The notes under the pieces were generated by a model. The model was not told where the DNA came from. It saw nothing but the letters and a program-made list of their open reading frames with translations, and made no database searches. DNA of 64,000 bases. It comes from Parapedobacter deserti. GTDB lineage: Bacteria; Bacteroidota; Bacteroidia; Sphingobacteriales; Sphingobacteriaceae. The translations under genes were made by a program, and so were the position numbers. Positions 42,891-53,549 of this stretch are shown here, in pieces. The stretch lies in assembly GCF_042646065.1 (NCBI RefSeq), contig NZ_JBHRTA010000027.1, forward strand, positions 13,403 through 77,402, in the 5' to 3' direction. Positions within the stretch are counted from its first letter, which is position 1, and every line of letters starts with the position of its first letter.

Positions 42891-43796
42891 ATGCAATTGA
42901 ATCTGGAATGGTTTCGCACCTTTAAGGCGATCTACGAAACAGGAACCCTTTCCGCCGCAGCGCAGGAACTGTACGTTTCCCAACCGGGCGTAAGCCTGCA
43001 CCTCAATTCGCTGGAGGCTTATACCGGCAGCAAACTGTTTGACCGAGCCGCCCGTCGCATGGTGCCCACCGAAAAAGGTAAAATGCTTTATAATGTTATC
43101 CTGGAGCCGCTGCGCAAATTGGAAGCGGCCGAACAGTTTTTCCACAAACGTGCGCAGTCCGAACGGCCGACGATCAGCGTAGGCATGTGTTTCGAAACGT
43201 TCCAGTATACGCTGGAGGAGCATATCGCCAGCCTGCCGTTTAACCTGATCATTAAATTCGGGGAATATCCGCAGATGCAAAGGGACCTGGACAACGGTTT
43301 GCTGGATCTGATCATTACCCCGCAGAAAGGAAGCCAGAAAAACCTGCAGTATGTACCATTTTCAAAGGAACGTATCATCCTGGTCGCCGGTAGTGATACG
43401 GATACCGCCCCGGTGGAGGTGCTGCTGGAAGATAGCCGGTGGCCGGAGGTTGCCGAATACCTCAAGCACCAGCTGTGGTACAGCACGGCGGCTGATATGG
43501 AACACCTGAAAACTTTTTGGTTAAAGAATTTCGGCGAGCATCCCGATTTCCGCCCGAACTACATCGTGCCGAATATCTGCTCTATCATCCGGTGTCTGAG
43601 CGCCGGCACGGGCTTTTCCATCATCCCGGAGTTCCTCTGCCGGGAGGCGATCGATGCCGGACAGATCAAGTGGATATGGTCTGGCGACGTGCCGGTGGAG
43701 AATATCCTGTATTTCGGTACAAGGAAGAAAACAATGTACGAGAACGAGCTGAGCATGCTGGAAAAATTATTCCGCGAAAAATGGGAGAACACTTAG
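42891..43796 (+). CDS. LysR family transcriptional regulator
   Basis: A 301-residue LysR regulator with N-terminal HTH (LEWFRTFKAIYETGTLSAAA, QPGVSLHLNSLEAYTG) and a substrate-binding domain (about 90-295). The ATG at 42891 is chosen because the conserved HTH starts there; the upstream in-frame ATG at 42861 overlaps a likely -7 element (TATATTTG, 42864-42871). It probably controls the divergent quinone reductase gene. Confidence 0.93.
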   Translation: MQLNLEWFRTFKAIYETGTLSAAAQELYVSQPGVSLHLNSLEAYTGSKLFDRAARRMVPTEKGKMLYNVILEPLRKLEAAEQFFHKRAQSERPTISVGMCFETFQYTLEEHIASLPFNLIIKFGEYPQMQRDLDNGLLDLIITPQKGSQKNLQYVPFSKERIILVAGSDTDTAPVEVLLEDSRWPEVAEYLKHQLWYSTAADMEHLKTFWLKNFGEHPDFRPNYIVPNICSIIRCLSAGTGFSIIPEFLCREAIDAGQIKWIWSGDVPVENILYFGTRKKTMYENELSMLEKLFREKWENT

Positions 43797-43966
43797 CGTC
43801 AGGGCCTGCAGAAATCCCGAAGCTGGAAAATATTTGCGCAGCAAGAATCCTCGCCTTTTCCGATGGATGTGGCGTGTGCCGACGTGTTAATGAAGCTTCC
43901 TGTTTATACTTCGTTGGCTTGCGCTTCTCTGCCAGTTACCGGCTTTTTCAACTGGTATAAGACAAC

Positions 43967-44551
43967 TTAAAATATCGTATACAATAGGGAAAGTGCTTTT
44001 TTGAGTTTGGTAACGCAAAGGTGTACCTGGTTTTGAACCGTCTTGCGTGAAATGCCCAGCTTATCGGCAATTTCTTTGGTGGTAAGGTCATCGCGAAAGC
44101 GCATGTGATAAATTTCCTGTTGCGCTGGCGTAAATCGGTCGATGAGCTCATCGTGAATTGATAACAGTTCCTGGTAAAGAAGCGAATGGTCCGTGGCTGT
44201 ATCGGCTTCTTGGAGCTCAGCCAAGGTGGCCGTTAGCGGCGTTTTCCGCTGTTCAGCCTTGATCCAGTTGAGTACGCCATTCTTTACGGCAATAAAGAGG
44301 TAACTTCGGATGTTGGTGATTTGGAGCGACTGACGCTTTTCCCAAAGACGAAGAAAAAGCCCTTGGGTGATGTCTTCGGCCAGATTGAGATCTTTCGTAC
44401 GGGCGTAGGCGAGCTCAAAAACATACGCCCAATATTTTTCGTAAAGGCGATCAAACGAAGCATGGCAGCTTGCGGTTTGAATCAGGTGCCATAGCCGCTT
44501 GTCTTCGTCGTCCGTTGATCTATCGAAAGCCATCCTTGCAAAACTGTCCAT
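43967..44551 (-). CDS. ECF RNA polymerase sigma-70 factor of the sulfatase/GDPD locus
   Basis: A 194-residue sigma factor from the ATG at 44551. Region 2: ASFDRLYEKYWAYVFELAYA and DLNLAEDITQGLFLRLW. Region 4: RFRDDLTTKEIADKLGISRK and TVQNQVHLCVTKLKKAL. It is divergent from FecR at 44746, unlike the co-directional sigma-FecR pair at 14425-12596. Confidence 0.93.
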   Translation of the reverse strand: MDSFARMAFDRSTDDEDKRLWHLIQTASCHASFDRLYEKYWAYVFELAYARTKDLNLAEDITQGLFLRLWEKRQSLQITNIRSYLFIAVKNGVLNWIKAEQRKTPLTATLAELQEADTATDHSLLYQELLSIHDELIDRFTPAQQEIYHMRFRDDLTTKEIADKLGISRKTVQNQVHLCVTKLKKALSLLYTIF

Positions 44552-44745
44552 CGCGCTTATACTTGCTGTTAACAAGATGTTAAGAAACCAAACTTAGTTT
44601 CCGCGTGCCGCGGCGGATTACAACCAAGTGTGTGCAATGACAAATGTTGAGTTATTCGGATGCAAATTTTTTGCTGGCTGAAAAAAAGTAAGAAAGTCAT
44701 GGGAGATTTTCGCATCGCGCTGTCTTTATATAAAAACAAGAATTT

Positions 44746-45885
44746 ATGCGCCCCGACCAGCGATTCATACGCATCCTGAAGCAGTTCCTGACCGGCTATC
44801 GCCTGGATGAAGAGGAATTTCGACGTGTGCACGGCGAAAGTGAACGCATACTGCCGACATTGCCCGATGCGGACAGAATCGAATTGAAGCGTCGGATGAA
44901 AGCACACATCGATGCCGGGATATCAACAGCTGCACGCCCTGTAAGACGGCTTAGACACTGGTATTATGCGGCAGCTTCCATTGCATTGCTCTGCTGCCTG
45001 GCGGGAGCGTGGTGGTTGGCTGCAAGCGATTGGCCAAAGGAAGTGGCTCCCGTGACTGCCGTATTGGCCGACCTGGAACCGGGTAATGACCGCGCGCAAC
45101 TGATCCTAGCCGACGGCAGGGCGATCCTGCTGGATGAACAGCGACAGGGGCTGCTGGCGACCCAAGATGGCGTGCAGATCCGTAAGGACAAGGAAGGTTC
45201 AATCGTGTACTCGGGGCAGCAACCGGCAGGTGAAAGCGCCCTTAACCAGTTGGTGGTACCCCGTGGAGGACGCTATGCCATTACGTTGCCAGATGGTACG
45301 CGTGTATGGCTCAACGCCGATTCTAGGTTGACGTACCCAGCCAGTTTCCACGGTGCTAAACGTGAGGTGGAGCTCATAGGCGAAGGCTACTTTGAAGTGG
45401 CACATGATGCAGACTGCCCCTTTGTCGTAAACGTGCGGGATGCGGTAGTAAATGTGCTGGGTACCCGGTTCAACATCCGGGCGTATGATGACCTGCCACT
45501 GGAAACGGCGCTTTTGGAGGGCTCCGTGGCCTTCAACCGCGGTGCGGCAAGCCGCGTGCTGAAACCCGGTGACCAGGCCGTTGCAGGCGTGGATGGTTCA
45601 TTTGCCGTCGTGCCGGCTAACCTGGAAAAAGTAATGGCGTGGCAAAAGGGGTATTTTTATTTCGAAGATACCCCGATCCGGAATATCATGGATGAATTGG
45701 CCAGGTGGTACGATGCGGAGGTCGACTATAAGGGCGACTTCGGTGACCTCACCTTCGGCGGAATGGTGTCTAAGGCTGAGCGTATATCCACTATTCTGAA
45801 CATTATGGAACGGACAGACCAGCTGCGGTTCCAAATCGAACAATCAACAGGAAAAGGAAGGAGGATCACCGTGCTGAAAAAATAA
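44746..45885 (+). CDS. FecR family anti-sigma factor
   Basis: A 379-residue membrane anti-sigma factor. N-terminal cytosolic part (FIRILKQFLTGYRLDEEEF), one transmembrane helix (about 68-88, WYYAAASIALLCCLAGAWWL), FecR domain (VVPRGGRYAITLPDGTRVWL, YFEVAHDADCPFVV, VVNVLGTRFNIRAYDD) and DUF4974-like C terminus (YFEDTPIRNIMDELARWYDA). It connects the downstream SusC STN domain to the divergent sigma factor. Confidence 0.95.
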   Translation: MRPDQRFIRILKQFLTGYRLDEEEFRRVHGESERILPTLPDADRIELKRRMKAHIDAGISTAARPVRRLRHWYYAAASIALLCCLAGAWWLAASDWPKEVAPVTAVLADLEPGNDRAQLILADGRAILLDEQRQGLLATQDGVQIRKDKEGSIVYSGQQPAGESALNQLVVPRGGRYAITLPDGTRVWLNADSRLTYPASFHGAKREVELIGEGYFEVAHDADCPFVVNVRDAVVNVLGTRFNIRAYDDLPLETALLEGSVAFNRGAASRVLKPGDQAVAGVDGSFAVVPANLEKVMAWQKGYFYFEDTPIRNIMDELARWYDAEVDYKGDFGDLTFGGMVSKAERISTILNIMERTDQLRFQIEQSTGKGRRITVLKK

Positions 45886-46003
45886 CCACACGTGGGGAAC
45901 TTACCAAAAAACCCGGAAGCGTTGGCGCGCCCCCGGGCAGATGCTTGGAAGTTTCCTTAAATCGATTGCGAACAATTTTATTCCACTTCAAACATCCAAA
46001 GAT

Positions 46004-49000
46004 ATGAATTTATATTCATTCGGTACGCGACACGATACCCTACCGCTGTACCGAAAATGCTTACTAATCATGAAAGCTACAATAGTTTTTGTTTTAGTCG
46101 CCGTGCTGCAGGTTACTGCCCGCACGCATGCACAACCATTGACGCTCAATGAGCACAACATTCCGTTGCGGCAGCTGATCGAGAAGATACGCCAGCAATC
46201 GGGGTACGATTTTTTCTACGATGCCAAACTGATCAAGGCAGTACCGCCGGTGACCATCCAAGTGCAAAGTGTGCCGCTGCCTGAGGTGCTTACAGCGATT
46301 TTTGATGGACAGCCACTTACGTTTTCGATCGCTGACAATGCGGTGGTGATCAAGGCAGCACCACTGACCGGTCCCGCTGCGGCGAAGGCTGTGCAACAGT
46401 CCGTGAGCGGAATGGTGCGCGATGCGGAAGGACAACCCCTGGCCGGGGCGACGGTGCGCCACAAAGGGGGCGACCGTACCGTGATCACTGATGTTAATGG
46501 GCGGTTTCAGTTCCCGGGGCTTCCGCAGGATGCCGTGCTGACGGTCTCCTACACCGGGTATCTGGCGCAGGAAATTGCCGTATCAGGCGGGGAAACGATC
46601 GACGTTGTCCTCCAACAACAGGTGATCAGCATGGAAGACGTTGTCGTGGTGGGCTACGGCACGCAGCGCAAAGCGGATGTAACGGGGGCCATCGCCTCGG
46701 TAAGGGGTGCTGAGCTGGCACGGGCACCGGTGGCCAACGTGAGTAGCTCATTGGCGGGGCGCGTGTCAGGTGTGTTGGCGCGAAGCAATTCTGGAGCGCC
46801 GGGCGGCGATGAGGCAACCATCCGGATACGGGGTATCAACACCACGGGAAGTTCGGCGCCGTTAATATTGGTAGATGGCGTACCGATGGACTATAACCTG
46901 CTCAACGTGGATGACATTGAAACCGTGACCGTACTTAAGGATGCCGCGGCTGTGGCGCCTTACGGGCTAGCGGGGGCAAACGGCGTGGTGCTGGTCACCA
47001 CGAAGCGCGGAAAGGCCGGCACCTTTTCCTTCGCCTACAATGGGTACTATGGCTATCAAACCCCAACGGCGATTCCGACATACCTCAATGCGTTTGATTA
47101 CGCGTCTACGCTCAACCGGGCAAATGCCAATGTGGGCAATGCCGAGCCCTTTGATGCCGAGGTATTGGAGTTGTACCGCAATGGCTCCGACCCGGACCGC
47201 TTTCCGAATACGGATTGGGTAGGGCAGCTGGTCCGCAAGCATACGCCGATGACGAAGCATTCCCTGACATTCACCGGAGGTAGCGAGCGTATCCGGTTTT
47301 TTGGAAGCGGTGGCTACCTGGCGCAGGAAGGGGTGGTCGAAACCATCGATTATAACCGCTATAACGTGACGGCCAACGTGGATGCCGATGTGACGAAAAC
47401 CACGAAATTCCTGATCGACGTAAATCTGGTGGCTGGCGCGAGCAATGCGCCGGCCGGTGTGGCGCCGGCATCGCTCTTTTCCACGGCGAAGGAAACACCG
47501 TCTATCTTCCCGATTCAATACAGCAACGGTCTGCCGGCCCATGCGGTGCTGCCGTCGATTTATGACAGCGGATACGACCGCGAGCGCAATAACGTAACCA
47601 ACCTGCGAGCGGAAATTGAACAGCGGATACCGTTTGCCGACGGGCTCACCTTGCGCGGTGTTTACGCGTACCGAAAGGTGTTCGATACGCGCAAAACGTG
47701 GAGCTTGCCGCTTACCTTCTATGGGCTTGACGGCAATAATGATTTCGTGCCGCTGCAGACCGGTCCTAATTTGCCGACGCTCGAGCAGGGGGTAGATGAG
47801 CGCTACGCCCAGACCATCCAGCTGTATGCGACGTATAAGAAGACGATAGGCCGCCACAACATCGATGGACTCGTGGTCTACGAAAACCGGAAGGGTACCG
47901 ATGGAAGTCTCAGTGCATCACGCATCAATTATACGGTGCCGCTCGACGAGATCGGGCAAGGCAGTAGCGATCGGGCCGATTTCAACAACGACGGCTCGTC
48001 TGCACAGTGGGCACAGGAAGGTTGGGTATACCGGCTAAACTACGCTTTCAACGACCGTTATTTGCTGGGTGTTTCGGGCCGGTATGACGGTCATTACTAT
48101 TTTGCTCCCAGTAAACGCTATGCGTTTTTTCCGGCTTTCTCGGCGGGATGGCGCATATCGGAGGAAAATTTCCTTAAAGATCGGATAGATTGGCTAAGTG
48201 AGCTGAAACTTCGGGCGTCGCACGGTAAATCCGGCAACCTGGCGGGCTCGGCATTCCAATACTTGACGGCCTATGGCATCAAGAGCGGATACGTGTTTGG
48301 CGGTACCAACCCCACTCAGGTGCAGGGCATCTTCGAACGGGCACAGGCCAACCCCAACATCACGTGGGAAACCGCCCTCAAAACCGATGTGGGACTGGAT
48401 GCGCAGTTTTTTCGCAATAAACTTTCAGCCACCTTTGACGTCTTTTTGGAACGCCGGACGGGTATGCTGATGCCGCCGGCTACGACCGTGCCAACTGAGT
48501 ACGGCATTGGTATCGCCCAGGTCAACGCGGGCGAAATGGAAAGCCGCGGACTGGAGTTCAGCGTAGACTATAAGCACAATACCAGTGGCGGCTTGGCATT
48601 TCAGGTGGGGGGTAATTTTTCGTATGCGAGCAATAAAGTCATCCAGACGTTTGAAAATCAGGCGACCTATGACAATCCGAACCGCCGCCGCACGGGCAGG
48701 CCATGGAATACCCGATTCGGGCTGCAGGACGACGGACTATACCAGCAAGCGGATTTCGATGGTGAGGGTAACCTGCGGGATGGGTTGCCCGTGCCGACTT
48801 ACGGACGGGTGTACCCGGGCGATATCAAATATAGCGACCTAAACGGCGATGGCCGCATCGATATCAACGACGAAACGGCTATCGGTAAGCCGCAGTTTCC
48901 GGAAATCATTTACGGAGTCACCACGATGATGGTTTGGAAAGGGTTCGACCTGCACGCGTTGTTTCAGGGAGCGGGCAATGCCAGCCTTTACCTGGCCGGC

Positions 49001-49369
49001 GATCTGGCGTACCCGTTCTTCAACGGTGCTACCATGGCGCACTATCAGCTCGACTATTGGTCCCCCGAAAATACGGGTGCCGATTTTCCGCGCCTTACGC
49101 CGGCACCGGTGACCAACAACGAGCAGACATCGTCGTTTTGGATTCGGAGCGGTTCATACCTACGACTGAAAACGCTGGAGCTGGGGTATTCCATCCCGCC
49201 GTCAGTACTGGCGCGTGTTGCGGTGCGGCAGGCGCGACTGTCGCTATCGGGCCAGAACTTACTGACGTTTTCGTCATTCAAGCACATCGATCCGGAAATG
49301 AGCCAGAACCGGGGGCGCTACTACTTCCAGCAAAAGGTCTATACGCTGGGTGTGTCGCTTAATTTTTAA
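46004..49369 (+). CDS. SusC/RagA-type TonB-dependent transporter with STN domain
   Basis: A 1121-residue outer membrane channel from the ATG at 46004, giving the usual lead (MNLYSFGTRHDTLPLYRK) before a signal peptide ending ARTHAQ. STN domain (about 45-110, LRQLIEKIRQQSGYDFFYD), regulatory-like domain (about 128-205, SGMVRDAEGQPLAGATV), TonB box EDVVVVGYG, plug LILVDGVPMDYNLLNVDDIE, barrel ending TLGVSLNF. The next gene is susD, 28 bp downstream. Confidence 0.95.
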   Translation: MNLYSFGTRHDTLPLYRKCLLIMKATIVFVLVAVLQVTARTHAQPLTLNEHNIPLRQLIEKIRQQSGYDFFYDAKLIKAVPPVTIQVQSVPLPEVLTAIFDGQPLTFSIADNAVVIKAAPLTGPAAAKAVQQSVSGMVRDAEGQPLAGATVRHKGGDRTVITDVNGRFQFPGLPQDAVLTVSYTGYLAQEIAVSGGETIDVVLQQQVISMEDVVVVGYGTQRKADVTGAIASVRGAELARAPVANVSSSLAGRVSGVLARSNSGAPGGDEATIRIRGINTTGSSAPLILVDGVPMDYNLLNVDDIETVTVLKDAAAVAPYGLAGANGVVLVTTKRGKAGTFSFAYNGYYGYQTPTAIPTYLNAFDYASTLNRANANVGNAEPFDAEVLELYRNGSDPDRFPNTDWVGQLVRKHTPMTKHSLTFTGGSERIRFFGSGGYLAQEGVVETIDYNRYNVTANVDADVTKTTKFLIDVNLVAGASNAPAGVAPASLFSTAKETPSIFPIQYSNGLPAHAVLPSIYDSGYDRERNNVTNLRAEIEQRIPFADGLTLRGVYAYRKVFDTRKTWSLPLTFYGLDGNNDFVPLQTGPNLPTLEQGVDERYAQTIQLYATYKKTIGRHNIDGLVVYENRKGTDGSLSASRINYTVPLDEIGQGSSDRADFNNDGSSAQWAQEGWVYRLNYAFNDRYLLGVSGRYDGHYYFAPSKRYAFFPAFSAGWRISEENFLKDRIDWLSELKLRASHGKSGNLAGSAFQYLTAYGIKSGYVFGGTNPTQVQGIFERAQANPNITWETALKTDVGLDAQFFRNKLSATFDVFLERRTGMLMPPATTVPTEYGIGIAQVNAGEMESRGLEFSVDYKHNTSGGLAFQVGGNFSYASNKVIQTFENQATYDNPNRRRTGRPWNTRFGLQDDGLYQQADFDGEGNLRDGLPVPTYGRVYPGDIKYSDLNGDGRIDINDETAIGKPQFPEIIYGVTTMMVWKGFDLHALFQGAGNASLYLAGDLAYPFFNGATMAHYQLDYWSPENTGADFPRLTPAPVTNNEQTSSFWIRSGSYLRLKTLELGYSIPPSVLARVAVRQARLSLSGQNLLTFSSFKHIDPEMSQNRGRYYFQQKVYTLGVSLNF

Positions 49370-49397
49370 TTGGAACGGGAATTTCACCATAAAGAAG

Positions 49398-51032
49398 ATG
49401 AAACCAACACATTATATCCTTGCCGTTGCACTGCTGTGCACCGGTGCCTGCAGTGAGAACGCTTTGGAGATTACGCCGACCGACCGGCTGAGTGACGCCG
49501 TCGTTTGGGAGTCTCCGACGACCGCAGGCTTTGTATTGAACGATATCTACGATGCGCTCAACGCGGGGCCTATCGTGGGCACGTGGCTCCACCTGCCCAG
49601 CCAGATCAGTAACGATCCGCTCGACAATTTTACGGATAACGCGGTATCCGGTCCCGTAGCGGGCATACCTTCGCGGCAACTGTTTGATAACAACAGCTAC
49701 AATCCGTCCAACCCGATTTTTGACCGGACATGGAACATGATGTATGCCAACATCCGCAAGTGCAACCTGTTTGTCGAAAAGGTGAAGCAGGCCTCCTTCG
49801 ATGAAAGCCAGAAGAAAGTCTTGTTGGCGCAGGCTGTTTTCCTTCGGGCCCATTTTTACAAAACATTGATCGACCTCTACGGGGGTGTGCCACTCATCGT
49901 TGAGGTACTGGATAATACGACGCAGGGCGACGCGATTTTCCGGCCACGTAATACGTATGAGGAGTGCGTCGCCTTCCTGGTGGAGCAGGCCGGTCTGGCC
50001 GCGGACGACTTGCCTGAGTCGTGGAGCGGTGCTGACGTGGGGCGTGCCACCTGGGGGGCAGCCATGACGCTAAAAGGAGCGGCCCAACTGTATGCGGGGC
50101 AATGGCCGGAAGCTGCCGAAACCAACAGGGCAATCATGGAATCGAAGGTGTACCGGCTGTTCCCGGATTTCGGCGGAATTTTCCTGCCGGAAAATGAAAA
50201 CAACGAGGAGATCATCTTTGACGTGCAGTACGCGCCGGTGATCCGGAATATCCGTACCCACCAATTCTGGGGGGCATTATGGGCGGAAAAAGGATCGGGC
50301 TGGTCGGCCATGTCACCTTCGCAGAACCTGGTGGACCAGTTTGAATTCAAAGACGGTAAGACGGAGGCGGAAGGCTCGGCGATGTTCAATCCGGACAAGC
50401 CGTACGACAACCGCGATGAGCGGTTTTATGCCACCATTCTGTACGACGGCGTACCGTGGCAGGGCCGTACGTACTACACGCGGTTGGGCATTCCGAACAA
50501 TTACAACGAGTTTACGCCCACCGTATCTGGCAATGGCAATCCGACGGGCTACGGGCTCCGAAAATTGCTCGATCCTACCTTGATGCCGCTGAACAATAAC
50601 CTGAATGGTTCGAATGCAGTGATCTATCGGTACGCAGAGGTATTGCTCAACTACGCCGAAGCGCAGAACGAGGCGAATGGGCCGGACCAAAGCGTGTACG
50701 AAGCCATCAACGCACTCCGCGACCGGGGCAATCTGCCGCGCCTGCCGGAAGGGCTTAACCAAACGGAGATGCGAAACCGCATCCGCCGTGAACGGCGGGT
50801 GGAACTTGCCTTCGAAGGTAAATATTTCTACGACCTGCTGCGCTGGCGGGCAGCCGAGGAGGTGTTCAGCCAACCGGTGAGGGGCATGAAAATCACGGGC
50901 AGCAGCGATAACCTGAACTATGAAAAGGTGAACGTGCGCACGATTACGTTCGATCCATCGAAGAATTACCTGATGCCGATCCCGCAGGATGCCATTGATC
51001 AGAATCCGAAACTGGAACAGAATAATTATTAA
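49398..51032 (+). CDS. SusD/RagB family substrate-binding lipoprotein
   Basis: A 544-residue surface lipoprotein from the ATG at 49398 (lipobox CTGAC). SusD hallmarks: AVFLRAHFYKTLIDLYGGVPL, IRRERRVELAFEGKYFYDLL, and closing KNYLMPIPQDAIDQNPKLEQ. It pairs with the SusC upstream. The sulfatase gene begins 4 bp after its stop. Confidence 0.95.
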   Translation: MKPTHYILAVALLCTGACSENALEITPTDRLSDAVVWESPTTAGFVLNDIYDALNAGPIVGTWLHLPSQISNDPLDNFTDNAVSGPVAGIPSRQLFDNNSYNPSNPIFDRTWNMMYANIRKCNLFVEKVKQASFDESQKKVLLAQAVFLRAHFYKTLIDLYGGVPLIVEVLDNTTQGDAIFRPRNTYEECVAFLVEQAGLAADDLPESWSGADVGRATWGAAMTLKGAAQLYAGQWPEAAETNRAIMESKVYRLFPDFGGIFLPENENNEEIIFDVQYAPVIRNIRTHQFWGALWAEKGSGWSAMSPSQNLVDQFEFKDGKTEAEGSAMFNPDKPYDNRDERFYATILYDGVPWQGRTYYTRLGIPNNYNEFTPTVSGNGNPTGYGLRKLLDPTLMPLNNNLNGSNAVIYRYAEVLLNYAEAQNEANGPDQSVYEAINALRDRGNLPRLPEGLNQTEMRNRIRRERRVELAFEGKYFYDLLRWRAAEEVFSQPVRGMKITGSSDNLNYEKVNVRTITFDPSKNYLMPIPQDAIDQNPKLEQNNY

Positions 51033-51036
51033 GGCG

Positions 51037-52572
51037 ATGCAAAAGGTTTTAAAACACAGAAAAGGCAGGATTGACGTATTGGCGGCAGTCATGCTGACCC
51101 TGGGCGCGGCGTTGCGGGTGGACGCGCAGCATGCAGCGGCCCAACAGGTTGACAAACCCAATATCGTGTTTATTTTGGCGGATGATCTCGGATACGGAAG
51201 TATCGGCGCATTCGGGCAACAGCTCATCCAGACGCCGAACCTCGACAAACTGGCACGGAACGGTATGGTGCTGACGGATTTTTATGCCAATCCGGTGTGT
51301 GCTCCTACTCGCGGCAGTTTGATGACGGGGATGCATACCGGCGATGGACTGGTACGGGGGAACCTGGAGTTAGGTAGTTTCGAGAACTGGGAGGAATTCG
51401 GCCAGCTTCCGTTGCCCGCCAACACGGTGACAATTGGCACAGTGCTCCAGGCGGCGGGCTATACCACGGCGCTGATCGGCAAATGGGGACTGGGTGGGCC
51501 GGGTTCAACCGGCGAACCCCATCGACAAGGGTTCGACTTTTTCTATGGGTATCTCGACCAGAAACAGGCGCATAACTACTATCCGGACCACTTGTGGCGC
51601 AATGGGGTGTCTGAGCCGATTCCTGGTGCGGTAGCCAGCGCCCACCAACGGCTGCCGGAAGGTGCCGACCCGAAGGATCCGGCAAGCTACGCGAACTACC
51701 GGGGCACCGTTTACGCGTGCGATACGATGACGGCGGAGGCGTTGCGGTTTATCCGCAACCACCGCGACCGTCCGTTTTTCCTGGAGATGGCGTATACCTT
51801 GCCGCACATGGCGCTGCAGGTGCCGGAACGTGCGCTGGAGCCCTACCACGGAAAGTTTGATGATAAGCCTTACACCGGGCCGGGATACCTGCCGAATGCG
51901 ACGCCGAGGGCGACCTATGCGGCGATGATTACGCTGCTCGACACGTATGTGGGACAACTGGTGCAGGCGCTGGAGGAAAATGGGTTGCTCAACAATACGT
52001 TGATCGTGTTTACATCAGACAATGGGGCGGCTACCGGTGGTGGGGCCGACCCCGATTTCTTCGATGCGAGCGGGGGACTGCGCGGCCGCAAGGGTTCGCT
52101 TCATGAGGGCGGTATCCGCGTGCCGTTTATCGCCGCATGGCCGGGAAAAATCCCAGCCGGAAGTCGGTCGGACCACCCGCTGGCGGTTTGGGATCTGTTG
52201 CCCACCTTTCTTGAAGCTGGCGGCTCGCCGACACCGGACGGCATTAACGGCATTTCGTTCTGGCCGGTGCTTAGCGGCAACTCGGCACAGCAACAGGCCC
52301 GCACATTCCTGTACTGGGAGTTTATGGAGCGCCGAGGGGAACAGGCTGTACGGTTTGGCCGTTGGAAGGCCATCCGTAAAAATACACGTGCGCACAAGGG
52401 GCAAAGCCCCATCGAATTGTACGATCTTCATGTGGATCGTGCCGAAGCGTACGACATCGCGGCCCAACACCCCCAACTGGTGCACCGGGCTGCTCAATAT
52501 TTTGCTACACGTGCGCGGGCGGCTTGGCCCGCTTGGAACCCAGATACACCTCAAAGTAACCCAAATCCTTGA
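51037..52572 (+). CDS. Secreted sulfatase (arylsulfatase family)
   Basis: Formylglycine-dependent sulfatase of 511 residues. The signal peptide ends near LRVDAQ. NIVFILADDLGYGS is the N-terminal metal-binding block. The maturation motif is C-x-P-T-R (NPVCAPTRGSLMTG, Cys near residue 88), so Cys is the residue converted to formylglycine. DNGAATGGG and the C-terminal LYDLHVDRAEAYDIA are also typical. No maturase gene is in the window. It probably removes sulfate from the substrate imported by the adjacent SusCD pair. Confidence 0.93.
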   Translation: MQKVLKHRKGRIDVLAAVMLTLGAALRVDAQHAAAQQVDKPNIVFILADDLGYGSIGAFGQQLIQTPNLDKLARNGMVLTDFYANPVCAPTRGSLMTGMHTGDGLVRGNLELGSFENWEEFGQLPLPANTVTIGTVLQAAGYTTALIGKWGLGGPGSTGEPHRQGFDFFYGYLDQKQAHNYYPDHLWRNGVSEPIPGAVASAHQRLPEGADPKDPASYANYRGTVYACDTMTAEALRFIRNHRDRPFFLEMAYTLPHMALQVPERALEPYHGKFDDKPYTGPGYLPNATPRATYAAMITLLDTYVGQLVQALEENGLLNNTLIVFTSDNGAATGGGADPDFFDASGGLRGRKGSLHEGGIRVPFIAAWPGKIPAGSRSDHPLAVWDLLPTFLEAGGSPTPDGINGISFWPVLSGNSAQQQARTFLYWEFMERRGEQAVRFGRWKAIRKNTRAHKGQSPIELYDLHVDRAEAYDIAAQHPQLVHRAAQYFATRARAAWPAWNPDTPQSNPNP

Positions 52573-52574
52573 CC

Positions 52575-53549
52575 ATGATACGATACGATTTAATAGCTAA
52601 CTATACTTTCCGTCCGCTCGCCATGGCGTTGCTGCTGCTCTTGGTCGAAGCATTGCCCGGCAACGCGCAGGAACCGATGCATACCATGGATTTTAAACAG
52701 CCCGATGAGCTGAAAAGTTTTCTAAGGTACCAGCCCGATCGGCCGGTGTTAATCAGCGCCCATCGCGGCGGGGCTGCACCCGGCTATCCGGAAAACAGCA
52801 TCCATACGTTTGCCCGGACCCTTTCGTATACCCCAGCGTTTATGGAGATCGATCCGCGCTACTCGAAAGATGGGCAGGTGGTGCTGCTGCACGACGATAC
52901 CCTGTCGCGCATGACCACCGGACGCGGAAAGGTCATCGACCATACGTTGGCCGAATTGCGCCAGCTTTACCTGAAAGATGTGGACGGCCGGACCACGCCT
53001 TTCGGTGTGAATACCTTGGCTGAAGCGCTCGAATGGGCGAAGGGGAAAACTGTATTGATTCTTGACCAGAAGGGTATATCCGCGCTTGAACGCGCCAAGT
53101 TGCTCGTGGCGCATCATGCAAAGACCCACGCCATGCTGATTGTGTATAGCGTAGAAGATGCGGTTGCGGTATACCGCTTTGATCCGGAGATCATGATGGA
53201 GGTGATGGTACCTTCATTGGAGGCACTGGCCGAATTCCAGGCAGCGGGCGTGCCGATGGAAAACATCGTGGCTTTCGTGGGCCACAAGCCCCCAAAGGAC
53301 CCGGCAGTGATCGCCGGCTTGCAGGCGGTCGGCGTAACGCCTGCCCGTGGTACGTCGTTCGAGCTGGACCGGGCGTATGCCAGGGGGCGGATTTCGCGGG
53401 CTGAGCTGCACGCAGGATACCGCGCACTGGTAGCCGGTGGCGTGGCTATGCTGGAATCGGATCTGGCGTCGGAGGCGGGAATGGCGGTACAGGCTGTCTG
53501 GGATGCTGCCCCGAAAAGTGAATCTGTTGAACCGACCGATCATGAATAG
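52575..53549 (+). CDS. Secreted glycerophosphodiester phosphodiesterase family protein
   Basis: A 324-residue GDPD-fold enzyme from the ATG at 52575, 2 bp after the sulfatase stop. Signal peptide ends LPGNAQ. Catalytic blocks: VLISAHRGG, PENSIHTFARTL, MEIDPRYSKDGQVVLLHDDT. Predicted to cleave phosphodiesters in the same substrate that the sulfatase acts on. It overlaps the next gene by 8 bp, which suggests translational coupling. Confidence 0.92.
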   Translation: MIRYDLIANYTFRPLAMALLLLLVEALPGNAQEPMHTMDFKQPDELKSFLRYQPDRPVLISAHRGGAAPGYPENSIHTFARTLSYTPAFMEIDPRYSKDGQVVLLHDDTLSRMTTGRGKVIDHTLAELRQLYLKDVDGRTTPFGVNTLAEALEWAKGKTVLILDQKGISALERAKLLVAHHAKTHAMLIVYSVEDAVAVYRFDPEIMMEVMVPSLEALAEFQAAGVPMENIVAFVGHKPPKDPAVIAGLQAVGVTPARGTSFELDRAYARGRISRAELHAGYRALVAGGVAMLESDLASEAGMAVQAVWDAAPKSESVEPTDHE